Below, one piece after another: positions 37,749 through 61,414 of a stretch of DNA of 64,000 nt. How positions within the stretch are numbered: the first letter of the stretch is position 1; every line of letters begins with the position of its first letter. The notes below the pieces were generated by a model. It saw nothing but the letters and a program-made list of their open reading frames with translations, had not been told where the DNA came from and did no database searches. The stretch comes from Dromaius novaehollandiae (lineage: Eukaryota; Chordata; Aves; Casuariiformes; Dromaiidae): NCBI RefSeq assembly GCF_036370855.1, contig NC_088117.1, positions 1,674,001 through 1,738,000 on the forward strand. Reading direction: 5' to 3'. Made by a program: the position numbers and the translations under genes.

Positions 37749-37933
37749 CGCCCGCTTCCCCCGCCGCTGCCGCTGCCGCCGCCGCGCCCGTCCGCGCCCG
37801 CCAGCCCAGGCGAGGTGAGGCGGCCCGGTCCGGTCCGGTCCGGTCCGGTCCGGCCCGCGGCTCCCGCTGCCGGCGGCGCGGCTGGGCGCGAGGGTGGGCC
37901 CGGGGCACCGGGGCGGGGCAGCGCCTCACTCAC

Positions 37934-38110
37934 CGGCAGCCTCCGTCCGCGCCCGCACCGGAAGCACCCGCGGCCCCGCCCACCGGACACGTGTGGCCCG
38001 CCCCGCCCCGGCCCCGCCCCGCCGGCGCCCCGCCCCGCCCCCACCTCGCGGAGGCCCTGCCTGGGGGCGGGGCCGACACCCGGCACCCCTCCCCCCGCCC
38101 CGCCCCCGCC
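37934..38110 (-). promoter_or_regulatory. TRAF2: Candidate TRAF2 non-coding first exon and core promoter
   Basis: On the minus strand a strong donor, GCTGCCG|gtgagt, ends an exon at 37934. An ETS-like site (CCGGAAG, about 37968 on the plus strand) and Sp1-like GC boxes lie just upstream. The coding exon at 35860 needs a 5' partner, and this is the best donor I see in the island. The TSS position is a guess. A second possible minus-strand donor (CCTGCG|gtgagc) lies near 38917. Confidence 0.4.
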
Positions 38111-38949
38111 CCGCCACCCCCCACACGGACAGTCCCCCCCCCACGCTGTAACCCCCACGGTCACCCCACACACTGGCAGCCCTCCCCCTCACTGCGACCC
38201 CCCACCCCGTCACCGCTCCCCCATGCTCACACCCCACACAGTCATCCTGCCCTCCTACTGTCCCCCCACGCTGTCACCCCTCCCCTCACAGTCACCCCTC
38301 TCCCGGTGTCCCCCGCTGCCCCTGCCCGGCCCCCCCGCCGTCCCCTCCCTCGGTCACCCCGCTGCCTGCCGGCCCCGGCCCCGGCCCCAGAGGCAGAGCA
38401 GGTCCCGTGAGCCAGCGGCACCCGGAACAACCGGCGTGAAGCCGCCCCTCTCCCGGCACGGCCGCACCTCTCCGGCCCGGGAGAAGGCCCCGGCTTGGCT
38501 CAGCACGGCGCCCCGGCTCCCGCTGCGGAGCCCCAGGGGCGCGGAGGTGTGCTGGAGGGGACGGGCATGGCGCTGCCGCTTCCCACGGGGACCTAGAAGG
38601 CTCTGGGACACCATCCATGTCCTCAGCCCCACCGAGCTGGACGTGGTCCCCTCACAGCTTGCGAGCCCGGGGGGGCCTGACCCACTACCGCCTTCGAACG
38701 CCACCCGTATCAATCACCACATATAAATATATAACACACGGACGATGCGGAAGGGTTTGAAAAGTCCCAGCCAGTCATAGCTCCCTGCTCGCAGAAGCGC
38801 TTCCCTCGCCCACCCCCAGCTTCGCCTCCACGGCGCGGGGCAGAAATTCCCCCGCTGCCCTGCCAGGAACCGCCGCCCCCAGCGCAGCTCGGGGCCGGGG
38901 ACACGCGGCCGCTGCCGGCTCACCGCAGGGCTCAGAAGAGAAACGCTAG

Positions 38950-41900
38950 CTAGGCTGAAGGAAAGCGAACACTGAGGTCTCCGTTTCCTTCCTCAATTCC
39001 CTCGTGGATGCCGGCTTAGGGAAGAAGAGATTCATGGTCCCACTGCGGGGATTTGGGCTGGCCTAACTGCAAGTCACTCCCAATACTTCCACCGATCCAT
39101 CCATCCTTGGCCACCAAAGGTGCCACAGGTGGATCCCGGCTGCTCAGGAACATACAGCTAGCTGACTAGTCCGCAATAATTTGGGAGCCATATCCCTATT
39201 TTATTTCCCTGAAGCGGAGGCACAAAATCAAAGGGATCTGCCTAAGAAAGTCAGTAACTGATGGGAAAATGCAATCCCCATCTCCCGCCCCCAACCCCAG
39301 GCTCCACTACGAGCCAACACCACCTCAGCACGAGCTCCACTGAGCCTTCACTTGGCATTTGGGAATCATGCAGACACGGTGCAAAGCAGATCCGTGCTAA
39401 CAGAAAGCTTCACACGGGTCTGGTGGGGCTCTGGATCACGCGCTGTTCGCAGAGGGTGAAACCTAACCCCATCCATATCGCTGGTGGGATTCCCACAGCT
39501 CCAGAGCTGCCTCCGTTTCACCTCACATCAGGTCCACATGTCAGACCCTTCAAAACAAAAGACACTGAACGTAATTCAAGTGATTGTAAAAAAAAAGCTT
39601 CTAGACTGAGCCTTTCGCTACCGTTTTTTTCATTCAACACAGCTCAACTGGGTAGTGGTTACGAGAACCCAGTCTTACTGAGACCAGCTGAAAGCCTTCT
39701 TCTGTCTCTTGGAAGAGAGATGCCTCCATCCCTAACTGCAAAGGGAATGTCAGGGACCCAAAAGTAGTCGCCCTGCTGGGCTGCTCCAGACCAGGTGGCC
39801 AATCCAGGAGGGCGGCCTGTGTGCAGACTTCATGTTCACAGCATATTTGCCCAGGGGCTCACTCCTCCTTCCCAGTGCTGCTCGTGTTCGGAGGCAGTGT
39901 GTGACTCTCAGTTGCAAAAACCACCAACAGAAAGCCCTCCTCAGTTAAGAGAAGCTGTCTCCCAGCCTTACGACACACGCTAGACTAGGTACACATCACT
40001 TTCACAGCCCACTCTGAGACAAGCCAGCTCTATCCCCAAGTGAGACGAGGCCTTTAGAAGTTAACACACCTGACCACTTGGAAAAATAAGCGTTGCTCAC
40101 TTACCTGTGCACAAAGTGACGCTGTCTGCCGTTCATCCCAGCCGAGAGGGTCAGCTCGCAGCATAGAAGTGCCTGCTCAGATCTCAAAGTAGAAGTGAGA
40201 TGCAGCTGGGAAGGAGAGACAGTGGCAGACTGGTTTCATTTTAATGAAAGATGCTAGGGGAAATGAAAATGCTTACCACGTGGCAGTGAGGTCAGCACGG
40301 AGGTGCTTTTCACAGGGGAACTCAGCTTCGTTAAAGGTCACAACAGCAGACCTTTTCACTTGGTGTGGGACGGCTGTGTCCACAGCCCGAAGCTCCTTCC
40401 TGCCTGCCTCCCTGTGGATGTGACCTCAGCTCACCAGCTCAGAGCGTCCGAAGCTGCTCCTCGTCCCCCGGTGAGCTCTCCACCTCGGAGATGCTGTCTC
40501 GAACACACAGAACTGAGGTCTGCCGGGTCTCACTGCCTTGTGTGTTGACAGAACACGAGAGTCTGATTCTCATCATGCCGGGAAATTCACTCCATGCTGG
40601 GGAAATCCTCCTTGGTCAAAACCAGGCATAACCAGTTTGACACTACCTCTAGAGGAGTGCCCGGCATCAAAGGCATGGTCGAGGTGTTTCTCCCAGATAT
40701 TCCTAGCTGTGAGGACAGCTTGGGAGCGGGGGTGGTTGCAACGGGGGTGCAAGTTAGGGCAGCTCTTGACATGGTCTTAAGATATGCTGAGGGCTGAGCT
40801 GGTTTCTGGGGAGCTTTGGGAGGCATGGTTTCCTCCACACCGCCGCAGTCCGGAGTGAGCATGCTCCCAACCACAGTCCCTCCGACATCCATGCATGCCC
40901 GCGTGCCGTGTGCCTGCTCAGGAGCGTGTTGAGACGAGATGCTACCTGCAGGGCTGATGCAAGTGATTCTGGGGACTCCCACGGAGGCCTCGCTGCCATA
41001 CCCTCCGTGAACTGAACCGCTGTCTCCCCAGGCTCTGTCTGGAAAGCCGAGGGTGGTGGCAACATGCAGCCCATAGCAGGAAGATGCCAGTTAATGACAA
41101 GGGTGGGTGCTGGTCAGAACAGGAGGAGGGGAATTATGCAGAAAGTCTAAGGAAAAAGGGTGAAGGTTTCCTGCTAAGCAGGAAGAGAGGAGCCCACTTT
41201 GCTCCAATCCACTTCATGATGCCTGGGCTGCCCTAGTCATTCAAATGTACATGTGGATCTCACACACTCAGAGCTTAGGCAGTAGGCGCTGACAAAAACA
41301 TTGGCCATCATCCTATAAGATTGCCATTTCGTGCTGGCAGGGGGCCTCAATACTCTGATCCCTTCCTTTCCTGTCTCAGCTTCTCTCCTCCCCTCTAGAA
41401 AGGGACACGACCAATGGATGCAAAAGCAGCGACAGCGGCAAGAGCCCAGGCAGCAGATGCCACCCTGTAGCATCCCACCACATCATTCAGGGATGACTCT
41501 GGTCACCCCACCCAGTGTGACTAGGAAAAGGGGATGGCACACACCTTACTCTGGTGAGATGTAAGGAAGAGCAGACTGGGAAACATGGGGACATAACAAG
41601 GTGGATACAAAGAGCACATGAAGAGATGGCAAAGCCCTGATGAATGGAAATTAGGCAGAAACCGCGCAGCTTCACAAGGTAGAAATACGAGCTGCTTGCT
41701 CACTGTTCCTCCCTGAAGATGACAAACAGAGGAGGAAGCAAGCCACAGGACCTCACAGTGAGAGCTGTAAGGGCTCTAGGGGCTGGGTGTCACCTGGCGT
41801 AAATTTCGATGGCTCCACTGGGGTCAAAAGCATGAAATATTCCTTTGCACGAGCCAGCACTAGTAACTTGTACTATGTAATTCCTCCGGGACAGGTAAAG

Positions 41901-43080
41901 CTGCACGTCCTTGCTGGCACTGCTTTAGTTATTCCATTACAGTGATCCTTTTCCTGGCACAATTGCATTTTGTCTGGGAAAGAACGTATGAAAACATCTA
42001 CATTGCTAGAATTATTCATTGGATTATGTAACTCACTAAAAAAACCCTTCTCCATTTCCTGAACTAAACATTATCCTGGCAGAACTGCTGAGGGCACATC
42101 ATGCTCACATCATTTATTACAGAAGCGGGAAATCGTAAGCAATGCCTTACCTGAGCCACCAACCACAGGAAGGGAACAATCTGGGACTGCTCAGAATAAA
42201 CTTGCTGTTGCAATACTCCATTGGCCACCAAACGGCCGGAAGAGTAACTTTTGCAATGCAAAATAACAGTTCTCAATAACGTTTGACTTGCATGTCCAAA
42301 AAATGTTCTTTCCCAAGTTTGCTGGGCTGCAGGAGCCGGGTGTGTTGTAATGACAGAACTTCCTGGCTGCAAGAAGGGGAAACACCTAGCACTTTTAATA
42401 GCATCCAAACCCTGAGCAATGTTCCAATCATCCATGATTTGGAAATCAGTTGCTCCTGTTGCACATAGCTAAGATGACGGCCTGCATAAGCATTATACAG
42501 AAGGCTTTTTAAGCGTTGTTCCTCTCCCTCCTTATTTCAGAAATGACCGCAGTGGCTATTTTGTTTTTTTCCTGGTTTTACTAGAGAACTCATGGTCACT
42601 ACTGATGACTCAGACGTGCAGTTTAGCAATTTTATTGCGTTTTACTTGAAAGAGCCAAGATGCTGTCACCTTTAACAAGGAGTGCTTTTTCTTGATCAAC
42701 AAGCTTACACAGGTTTACCCCAAAATAAAGACGCAGAATGCAGAATTTCACAGAAAAAAGCATTGTGCACTGCAATCACAGTTCGCTTTGCACCTTACCA
42801 TTACCACTAGCATAGCAGCATTCATCAGCAGCCCCTTGTCAGGGCGCCGGAGCCGGGTCTCCCTTCTGCTCCCCAGCATGAAAGGACTAAGCCAAACCTC
42901 CGCCCTAGGGCCCTCGCGTCGTGGCTTTGATGCTGCAAAGCACCAGCTCTCCAGCTCTACAAGGAGCCTTCCGGAGCAGACAAAACCTGAGTTATTCACA
43001 TGCAAACACAGGCAGGAAATCTCCTCCCCAAACCCTTCGGGCCTTCTCATTCAGCAGAGAATAATAATAATAAAAAAGGC
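38950..43080. other. TRAF2-EDF1 intergenic region
   Basis: The region lies between the divergent promoters of TRAF2 (-) and EDF1 (+). I find no exon with family similarity. Several minus-strand donor-like sites (about 40104, 40274 and 42150) could belong to distal TRAF2 first exons, but none has a matching body. A short (AAT)n run is at about 43060-43076. A minus-strand open frame at 42435-42064 is unassigned. Confidence 0.5.
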
Positions 43081-44620
43081 AGTAACGCCGCCTCCCGCTG
43101 GCCCGCTGCCTGCCCAGGGAGGCCGCGCAACGGGGAACGGCGGCCACCAGCGCAGGCGGCAGAGCCATGGCGCAGGCACGAAGCCGGGCTGTGCAGGCAT
43201 CGCCTCGCCCCCGCCCCGCGCCGGGCAGGCCCGGTGGCTCTCCCCCAGCAGGTCCGGCCCCCCCGGGCAGGCTCCGCCGCCGCGGGCCTGGCCGGCGGCC
43301 CTCCCCCGCCAAGCCCCGGTAGGCCCCGCCAGGAGCCCCGCCAGCCACCGCCCCGCCCGCGCAGGCGCCGAGAGCTGCTGCGCATGCCCATTTCCTTGTG
43401 CCCTGTCCGGCGAGACTATTGGGCAGCAATTCTGACAGGGCCGCTGGAGTAGTGGCAGTTACAATATCCTATCAGAGTGCACGGAGAGTGGTGGGCTCGC
43501 CGGCTTCCAGACTGGAGTTGACATTAACCAATCAGATAATGCACAGGTTGACTGACAGGTTTCTAGGCCTGTCAAAAGTGGTTGCGTCAAGGGCGAGAAT
43601 GAATTGCTATTTATGCCGAAGTCTTTTGAGGTGCCCGAAGTCCCACCCCCCGCGATCGCGCAACTCTCCACCAATGAAAGGCCGTCTTTTCTGAAGGGCG
43701 GGCGCAGGGCCCTATTGGCGGGCGCGACGGCGGCCCCGCCCCGCGCGTAGCGGGCGGGCGGGCGGAGCCCGCCGCTTCCCCACCGCCCAATCGGTGGGCG
43801 GTGCCCCCTGAGTGGCGGGCGCGGCACCGAATGGGGGCGGGGCGGGGCGGGCGAGGGGAGGCGGCGGCGCAGGCGGCGGCGGCAGGCGGGGTCGGTGCCA
43901 TGGCGGAGAGCGACTGGGACACGGTCACGGTGCTGCGCAAGAAGGGCCCGAGCGCGGCTCAGGCCAAGTCCAAGCAGGTCAGCGCGGGGTGGCGGCGGCT
44001 CGTTCCGCGGGGCGGCCCGGCCCCCTGCTGACTCACCGGGCGGGGGGCGGGGGGGGGTCGTCAGCCCGCTCGGGGCCGCGGGGGCGCCCGGGCACGGCGG
44101 GGAGGCGGCCCCGGCCGCGGTCTGCCCGGTGCGTCGGCCGCCTGGCGCCGGGCCGGGGGCGGCCGCGCCGCGCTGCCCGGGGCGCCCGGCTGATGCAAGG
44201 CGCCGGGGCGGGGCCGAGCGCCGGGAGCGGCCCAGCCCCGCGGGCCCGGCCGTTGCCCTCGCCGCCTGCCGGGGCTGCCGAGGCCGCGCCGGCGGGGAGC
44301 GGGGCCGCCCCGGGCAAGGGGGCGGGGGGGGGGGGCAGCGGTGCAGGTCTCCGGCTCGCCGGCGGCGCGGAGCTGCCCGGTGCCTCCCGGGGCCGCGCCC
44401 CCTGCCCCAGGCCGAGCTGCTGCCGGGGCAGCCCGAGGGCTGAAATCTGCCCTGGGCTCCGGGAGCCCGGTACCGCCGAGCTTCCCCGGGGTTGCGTGGA
44501 TGCTCCCCGGGCCTGGCGCCGGGACAGGGGTGACAGCCCCCGAGCCGTCGGCACCCGGCAGCCTCGGCGGAGGGCTGCGCCACGCGCCGCTGGGGCTTGC
44601 GCTCACCCGCTTACCTTTCT
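43080..44620. promoter_or_regulatory. EDF1: EDF1 CpG island and promoter
   Basis: Very CpG-rich sequence spans the EDF1 start. Five CCAAT pentamers in either orientation lie upstream: 43418-43422 (ATTGG), 43528-43532, 43671-43675, 43714-43718 (ATTGG) and 43787-43791. Sp1-type GC boxes sit at about 43833-43852. No TATA box is seen. This is a typical housekeeping promoter, and the TSS is probably within about 60 bp of the ATG. Confidence 0.75.
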
Positions 44621-47600
44621 CTTTCTTTTTGTCTTTCCAGGCGATCCTAGCAGCTCAGAGGCGAGGGGAGGATGTGGAGACCTCTAAGAAGTGTACGTAT
44701 CACTTATGGGGTGTGGGGGGGGCAGAGTACTTTCACGTCTTGATCAACTTTCAGGCTAACCCCAAAGCCCGCTTTCTTTTGACTGTATCCGTTTCTATGT
44801 TCTAAAAATGGCCCAGTAGTGCCCTCCTTCAGGGAAACTGGGATGTCTAGGGAGACCTGCAAAGTGAAACCAAGCAGACCTCTTTTCCCATAAAAGTCTT
44901 AGTCCAGTGCAGTGCAACTGATGTTAACAGTACGTGTTTAGTCCTCCTTATCTTGCTGAATGCTTTCAGTTCAAGCTCGCTTCTTCTGCTTGAAGCTTGG
45001 TCTGTTAAGCTGCTTTTGACTACCATAATCTGAGACAACAGTGGCATAAGGACACATCCCCTGAGCTAAGCCATAGCTGACCGCAGCTGGGACCTGAAAA
45101 AACCTCTCCAGGCTTCCTGCGAAAGCCAAAAAATGCTTCGCTATAACCATCTCTGAATTTCTGCTGATCCAGTCACCCAAATCTGAACTCTGCCTAGGGT
45201 CTGGTCTGACTAGTGACTAAAAGGAAAACAGGGGGCCCGTTATTGCTGGAGTCTCCTATGTTAGGCAAATCTGCCAAGCAATGACATGTGCATAGCAATT
45301 CCTTTCTTTAGGTAGAGAGATGGACTATGTAACCTCTTTAACAAATTTTCTTTAACAAATTAATATTTTTAGGGATCTAAAGCAGCAAAACTCTTGGAAA
45401 AGCCTTCATGACAGCAAAGCTCTAGATTAAACTCCCAGTTTATACAGTTTATTCTTACTGTTGATCACATATATGCTTGAGAATTTCAATAACTACTCTT
45501 TTTTACTGTGGCATAGCTGTTTAAACATTCTCTGTTTTCTGTCCGATATAAATTCTTATATTCTCTCACCTTGGGAAGAGATTATGATAGCTGTGAATAA
45601 ATAAATGATCCTTGAGCAGGAGAAAATAGAGAATGTTTAAAGCTTGGTCAGCTTAATCAAGAGACTGAATTTCAGTCACTAATGTTAGAGAAGGGATTCT
45701 AACTATGGCTTAAATATTCCAACTAGAATGAGAGCCTCTAGCTTTCCGCAAAACTGAATATGGTTAGAGTTTATCTTTAAGAGGCATCAGAAAATTGAGC
45801 AAAAGCCACATTCAGGCTGCCTTGTAACCAAGCAAACAAGGTAAAAGTTCATGTAGTAAATCCTCCAAGCTGTAACAAAAACTTGTGGATCTGGAGTTAA
45901 GTTTGGAGATAAAGTAAAGAAAGGGAAGAGTTCTGAATGACTGCGTTTAGACGTCAGCGTTTGGCAGGATTAAGATAACACGTTCTCTGATCTGCAGTTG
46001 GCAGGATCCGCTTGAGGTTGATGCTGATGTTGGCATGTTAAAATGCTGAAAACTCGCTGAGATCCCGGGCAGCTGCATGTTTAGAACAAGCACTTTGATA
46101 CTTCGTTGTGCAGCTCTGAGCCTTGTTTTGTTTGTTCTTGTTTTTTGTTCTTGCTTTGAATGGTAGGGGCAGCAGGCCAAAACAAACAACACTTTATTAC
46201 AAAGAACACAGCCAAGCTAGACCGAGAAACAGAAGAGCTGCACCATGACAGAGTTCCCCTGGAGGTGGGCAAAGTAATCCAGCAGGGTCGACAGAGCAAG
46301 GGCATGACGCAGAAGGACTTGGCCACAGTGAGTATTGCCCAGTGTTCTCTGCTGCCTGCTTCGGCTTTCTAGAGGGAGGGTCTAGCCACCTCTAGAGGGG
46401 TGAAGATAGACACCTTTTCTTTTCTGCTTCGTCATGGATAGCTGCAGTGGGATGGTGTCACGAATTGGAAGTTTGGTGAATTTAATGTCTTTGCCAGATC
46501 CCCGGACAAAATTAGTAACCTAAGAAATAGCTCATGGATTTATGTGTGCAACCTTTGTACATCTGCTTAGAGACTGAGCAGTGTTATGGCCGGTGAGCTG
46601 CTGGGAGGCTTTTTTTTTTTCCTCTTATCACATCAACTTAGCATTGACACAAGGATTTTTGTCCCATCCATGTCCGATACTGCGTTCAGTAGCTCGTTGT
46701 TTTATTAATGAACTGCAGTATTTAGTGTTATTGTTCTGCCTGGAAGACTGAGAGAAGTAGAAGTCTGCCTGTGATGGACGTCACCACCCTTGTAGCACCT
46801 GAACACTGGAGGGAGGGGAAAGAGTGATGAGGAGCAAGCCTAGGCATAGTGCTGTCTCTTCCAATCCTGGCATGATTGTAGGCTGTCACTTATTAGTGTA
46901 ATAGAGTATTTGGGGGTTGGTTCTGAATGTTTACTCTTTATTGTGCCAATGTTTGAGGCATCTTTTTATTTTTTTATTTTTAGAAAATTAATGAAAAACC
47001 ACAAGTTATTGCTGACTACGAATCAGGAAGAGCAATCCCCAATAACCAGGTTATGGGCAAGATTGAAAGAGCCATTGGTAAGTTTAGGAAGTAGACTTCA
47101 AAAATAAGAAAAATGTTTTCAGTGTTTAAGGAGGATGGTTTGGGTTAAGTTATTTATACTTTCTGTGGCAGGAGCAGTTGCTGACTGTATGTTATTATGG
47201 GTGGGGTATCATTAGGCCACATTCTGATAATACTTAGATCTGCTGACTAAAACAACTCAAAGCTTTCATTCTCTCCCCCCTCCATCTTTATGTATGGGGC
47301 AGTGCCCTGGGGATCTCCTTTGTACTGTCCCCTCAAAATCAGAGATATGCTGAGACTCTTGAAGGGTTGATGTTAACTCAGTAAAGTATCTTGTTGCAGT
47401 TATTAGTGTTTCCATGGCTATCCTAGGCCTGTCCGGATACTATTTTCTAGGAAAATAGTCAATGCACAAGCAAGAACTGGAGCTTTCTCTGTAACTAGTC
47501 TGATGATCCTACAAACCAAAGTAGGATTCTTCCTAAATCTTGTGCCTTGCCCTCTTTTTTCAGTGTTCTATTATAGCAAAAATTGAGGAAATAAAGCTAT

Positions 47601-47718
47601 CAGGTGAATGATCATAACAGCAGATGATGAAGACTGTCTTTTCTGTCTTATTCCAGGCCTTAAGCTGCGTGGGAAAGATATTGGAAAACCACTCGAAACT
47701 GGCCCCAAAGGGAAATGA
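43900..47718 (+). CDS. EDF1: Endothelial differentiation-related factor 1 (MBF1)
   Basis: Five coding exons: 43900-43977, 44641-44692, 46167-46327, 46984-47077 and 47657-47718 (TGA 47716-47718), all GT/AG. They total 447 nt and 148 aa, the family length. The N-terminus [20 protein letters not shown] starts in good context (gtgccATGg). The MBF1 domain occupies about residues 1-75 and includes [20 protein letters not shown]. The Cro/C1-type helix-turn-helix (about 81-135) reads [20 protein letters not shown], then [20 protein letters not shown]. The C-terminus is [14 protein letters not shown]1 is a conserved coactivator bridging TBP and bZIP or nuclear-receptor factors, and it also binds collided ribosomes and recruits GIGYF2-EIF4E2. 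Relative to human (from memory), changes are few and conservative. Confidence 0.97.
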
Positions 47719-48228
47719 AAACAAAGCCTCGAAATCAGTTTGTTCAGACTGATCTCGTCTGGCTGGTACTCCTTAACCACCGGAATCTCTCATCGTATTG
47801 CCAAGCTGAACAAGAGGGTTTCAGACTTGCTTTGGGGGGGAAATCTGCAGAATCTGTACTTGCTGTAAAAAGGCAACCTTAAAGAAGCAATTTTCCTGAT
47901 TTTGTTTTTCCTTCCTCCTTTCCAGAGATTGAGGAACTAAACCCAAAAAATACTGCATCTAATTTGCCAGAAAACATGTGCGTCTTGGTGTTTAGAAGCA
48001 GCTAATGTTAAGACACTTGGGGTGGTCTGAAATGAGATCATTTAATTGGAGCAATTTTGGGGGAGGGTGGGATATATTATATATAAATAGTTTGGGAGAG
48101 TTGGGGGTTGATTTGTGTCTGCATTTGAAATGAATGACTCAGTCACTGCATTGCAATGACATTTTTTGTTTGTTCCTTCCAGCCTGTTTTAAAGAGATCT
48201 ATAATAAAGTTTGATACCCTTCCGTTGC
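47719..48228 (+). other. EDF1: EDF1 3' UTR
   Basis: It runs from the stop to just after AATAAA at 48203-48208. No other signal occurs in between. The downstream sequence (about 48222-48250, gttgcacagggtag then ctgcctgttc) is moderately GT-rich. Confidence 0.8.
48203..48208 (+). terminator. EDF1: EDF1 poly(A) signal AATAAA
   Basis: A canonical hexamer in ctataataaagtttg, about 485 nt after the EDF1 stop codon. Confidence 0.85.
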
Positions 48229-49955
48229 ACAGGGTAGTCACTGCCTGTTCACCAGCTGCTAGTATAATTTTCTGTTGGACATGAGTGGTGCTGTAGCACC
48301 CTCTTTCTTCTAGAAATATAATTAGCAGGACAGCCTAAAGCACTTGGCATAAGACTGCATTTTCACCAATTTCTGGTGTTGTCACAACCTTCCTAGCTGC
48401 TCTTTCTTTCCCTGTAGACTAGGACTGCAGCTTTGGCTTACATCCTGGAGATGAAATCAATACTGTTTCTTATCTTGTGCAGGGAAGGTGAGGAGAGTCT
48501 CTGTCGAGTTCTACAGAGCCAGGCTGATGCAAAGACAATCAAGCATTTAGATGAAGCCAGAACCCTCCTTTTCTGTTTTTTTTTTCTTTTAACCACTCTT
48601 ACCCAGCTTGCTGCTACAGAAATACAACTTAGCTGGAAGGCTTGTTTCCCTTCCTGCTGGGCGGCACCACCAAGGCAGGTGCAGATGTTGTAGCTTTAAG
48701 GATCATGCTCAATGTGACAGTTTGGCATAATATATGTGGGACAGAGCTGAAGAAGAGTCTGTAGTAGGGTAATAGGAAAAACAGGTTTCTGTCACAAACC
48801 AGGAAGGTGGCAAGCCACATTCCCCTACAACCAAGCTATGGAGGTTTTTGGAGAAAGCAGACTTGCTAATGGGCTACTCACCTGCACAAAAGCGGAACTG
48901 GTTTGTCTACTATTGAACTTATGTAGCAGGTCTGGCTATGGGTTGCTTAGGGCACTAGTATTAAATAGGTTTCAAAAGCTGGGGGGAAGAGGGATCCTTG
49001 GCTTAGGGTTTCCTCTGGTGGCCTGTTGCCTGGCTGCAGAGATCATGAGGTCTCTGGCCAAGAGCCTAGCTTGTGCTTCAGGAAATTTTATCTTTTCCAA
49101 TGACATTTAAATACAAATTATCAAGGGTCCTTGAAACAAGTATGGGCAGTTCTGTGGTAGGTGAGTACCCATACAGATGGGTCAGGGCTGTTCTCTGGCC
49201 TCAGCCGTGTGATGTTACCACCTGCTCTGCTCTCTTCCCTACCTGACACCCCCCCCCCCCAAAAAAAAAAAAAAAACCCACAAACAGCTGAAGCACTGTA
49301 TTCCTCACCACGGCTGTTTTGTGCCCTGGCAGCTACTGGACTTACTTGCTTGTGTTCTGTCTAGGGAATCATGAAGTGGGGGAAAAGGCTTGTGCCTTCC
49401 TCCCCTCCCCAGGAGTGGTGCAGGAGTGTGCTTCAACCCCTTCCCCTTTGAGAAACTTGCTATTGCCGGGATCCTGCTCTCCTCAGAAAAGGACAACCAC
49501 TCCTGCTGCAAGATCCTTCTGTAAAGTGTTTGTCAAACACAATGCACGTAAAGATGTCTCAGTGCGTACAGAAAGTTTGTATTACACAAGGGTACTTTTT
49601 CCAAGTCTTGGAGGTAGTGGAGGAAGCAGCACTTCTCCCTCTCCTGAGCTGTGACCTTAGGTGCCTACTGCAGCTTCTTATTTGACAGGCACGATGTCAG
49701 ACAGCAAGAGTACCTTTGAGCCAGATGAGGCTGCGGGAGTGTGAGGTTTTCCTGAAAGATGCTCTGTTCTGTATGCAGTTAATGGGCACAAGGTGGCAAT
49801 TAGTGGCATTGGCTTAATATTTCAATCTTCATTCCCCCTCCTTTGGCAGTGGAGATATAGTGACCTTGTCCTGTAAAGAAAGGTGAACATAAATTGGTTG
49901 TAATCAGCGTAAGCCGTATCTCGTAGGAAATATATTGACCTCTTCCAGACTGTAG
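48229..49955. other. EDF1-MAMDC4 tail-to-tail spacer
   Basis: No gene is recognised on either strand. A C-run followed by an A-run lies at about 49249-49276. No mobile element could be named by eye. Confidence 0.5.
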
Positions 49956-49959
49956 AGGG

Positions 49960-50480
49960 GAGAACCTGTCTGCCAGCACACTTTAATCGCAACAAATAAA
50001 CAGCCTGAAGGGGCCAAATCTACTCCATGTCCTCTTTTGGAATCAGTCCTGGAACGGCTGCAAGAGGTCAGTGTTTCTGTCCCAACAGCTCTGCTGGGGA
50101 CTAGATGGCACCAAACTGGTGCAAGGAAACCAAATGTTGTTTAAGTTGCTGGATAGAAGAGGATGAACAATAGTTGCAGGACCTGCTTGCTCGCAGCGCG
50201 CTGGGGAGAGGGATCACAGCCTCAGCTGTTTCTGGAGCAATCACTGATGGCATCAGCAACATTTCTAGGTCAGTCCTACAGTTCGGGAGTCACTCATTTG
50301 CTGGCTAGCAGATAAGAAGCAGAGGCCTTTGCACCTTTCTGATGTGTTTGCAGACTGTGGACTGACTGGGGGGCCTGTCAGGAATTGCTGAACTTTTAGA
50401 AAATGCTGTATCAGTGCCCGTCAATGTGCTGGCTGGAGCAGCTGGGTGAACGGAAGAGCCCTTCCCACCCGTCTTGATGG
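49960..50480 (-). other. MAMDC4: MAMDC4 3' UTR (inferred)
   Basis: It runs from the inferred stop at 50483-50481 to the ATTAAA at 49987-49982 plus about 20 nt. It rests on one variant signal only. If the GAT|gtaagg in the tail is used as a donor, a further small exon would exist here. Confidence 0.35.
49982..49987 (-). terminator. MAMDC4: Candidate MAMDC4 poly(A) signal ATTAAA
   Basis: The minus strand reads gcgATTAAAGTGTGCTGG about 495 nt past the inferred stop. No AATAAA is present on this strand between the stop and the EDF1 3' end. This is the best available signal, of the common ATTAAA variant. Confidence 0.4.
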
Positions 50481-61305
<10,825 letters not shown>

Positions 61306-61414
61306 CGCTGCTGCCGGGCCGCAGCGAGGGCAAAACAGAGCTGGGAGACGCAAGGGGCAGGCAGAGGAGGCCCTGCTGCGAGCGGAGGGCTGGAATCTGC
61401 TCTCAAGGACCGGC

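Larger units (their letters stand above)
37290..38930. promoter_or_regulatory. TRAF2: TRAF2 CpG island
   Basis: Dense CpG and GC-box sequence lies immediately upstream of the TRAF2 coding exons, contrasting with AT-richer introns on one side and intergenic DNA on the other. It contains a pentanucleotide repeat (CGGTC)5 at 37826-37850 and a kappaB-type site at 37739-37748. The apparent long ORFs here are compositional (Pro/Ala/Arg-rich in every frame) and not genes. Confidence 0.75.

Noticed and set aside
37394-38726. Long ORFs (338 and 303 codons) in the TRAF2 CpG island
   Set aside because: Open in several frames on both strands at once and made of Pro/Arg/Ala/Gly. This is CpG-island composition, not coding.
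43459-44687. ORFs of 374 and 291 codons around EDF1 exon 1
   Set aside because: They overlap the proven EDF1 exon 1 in other frames and consist of CpG-island composition.
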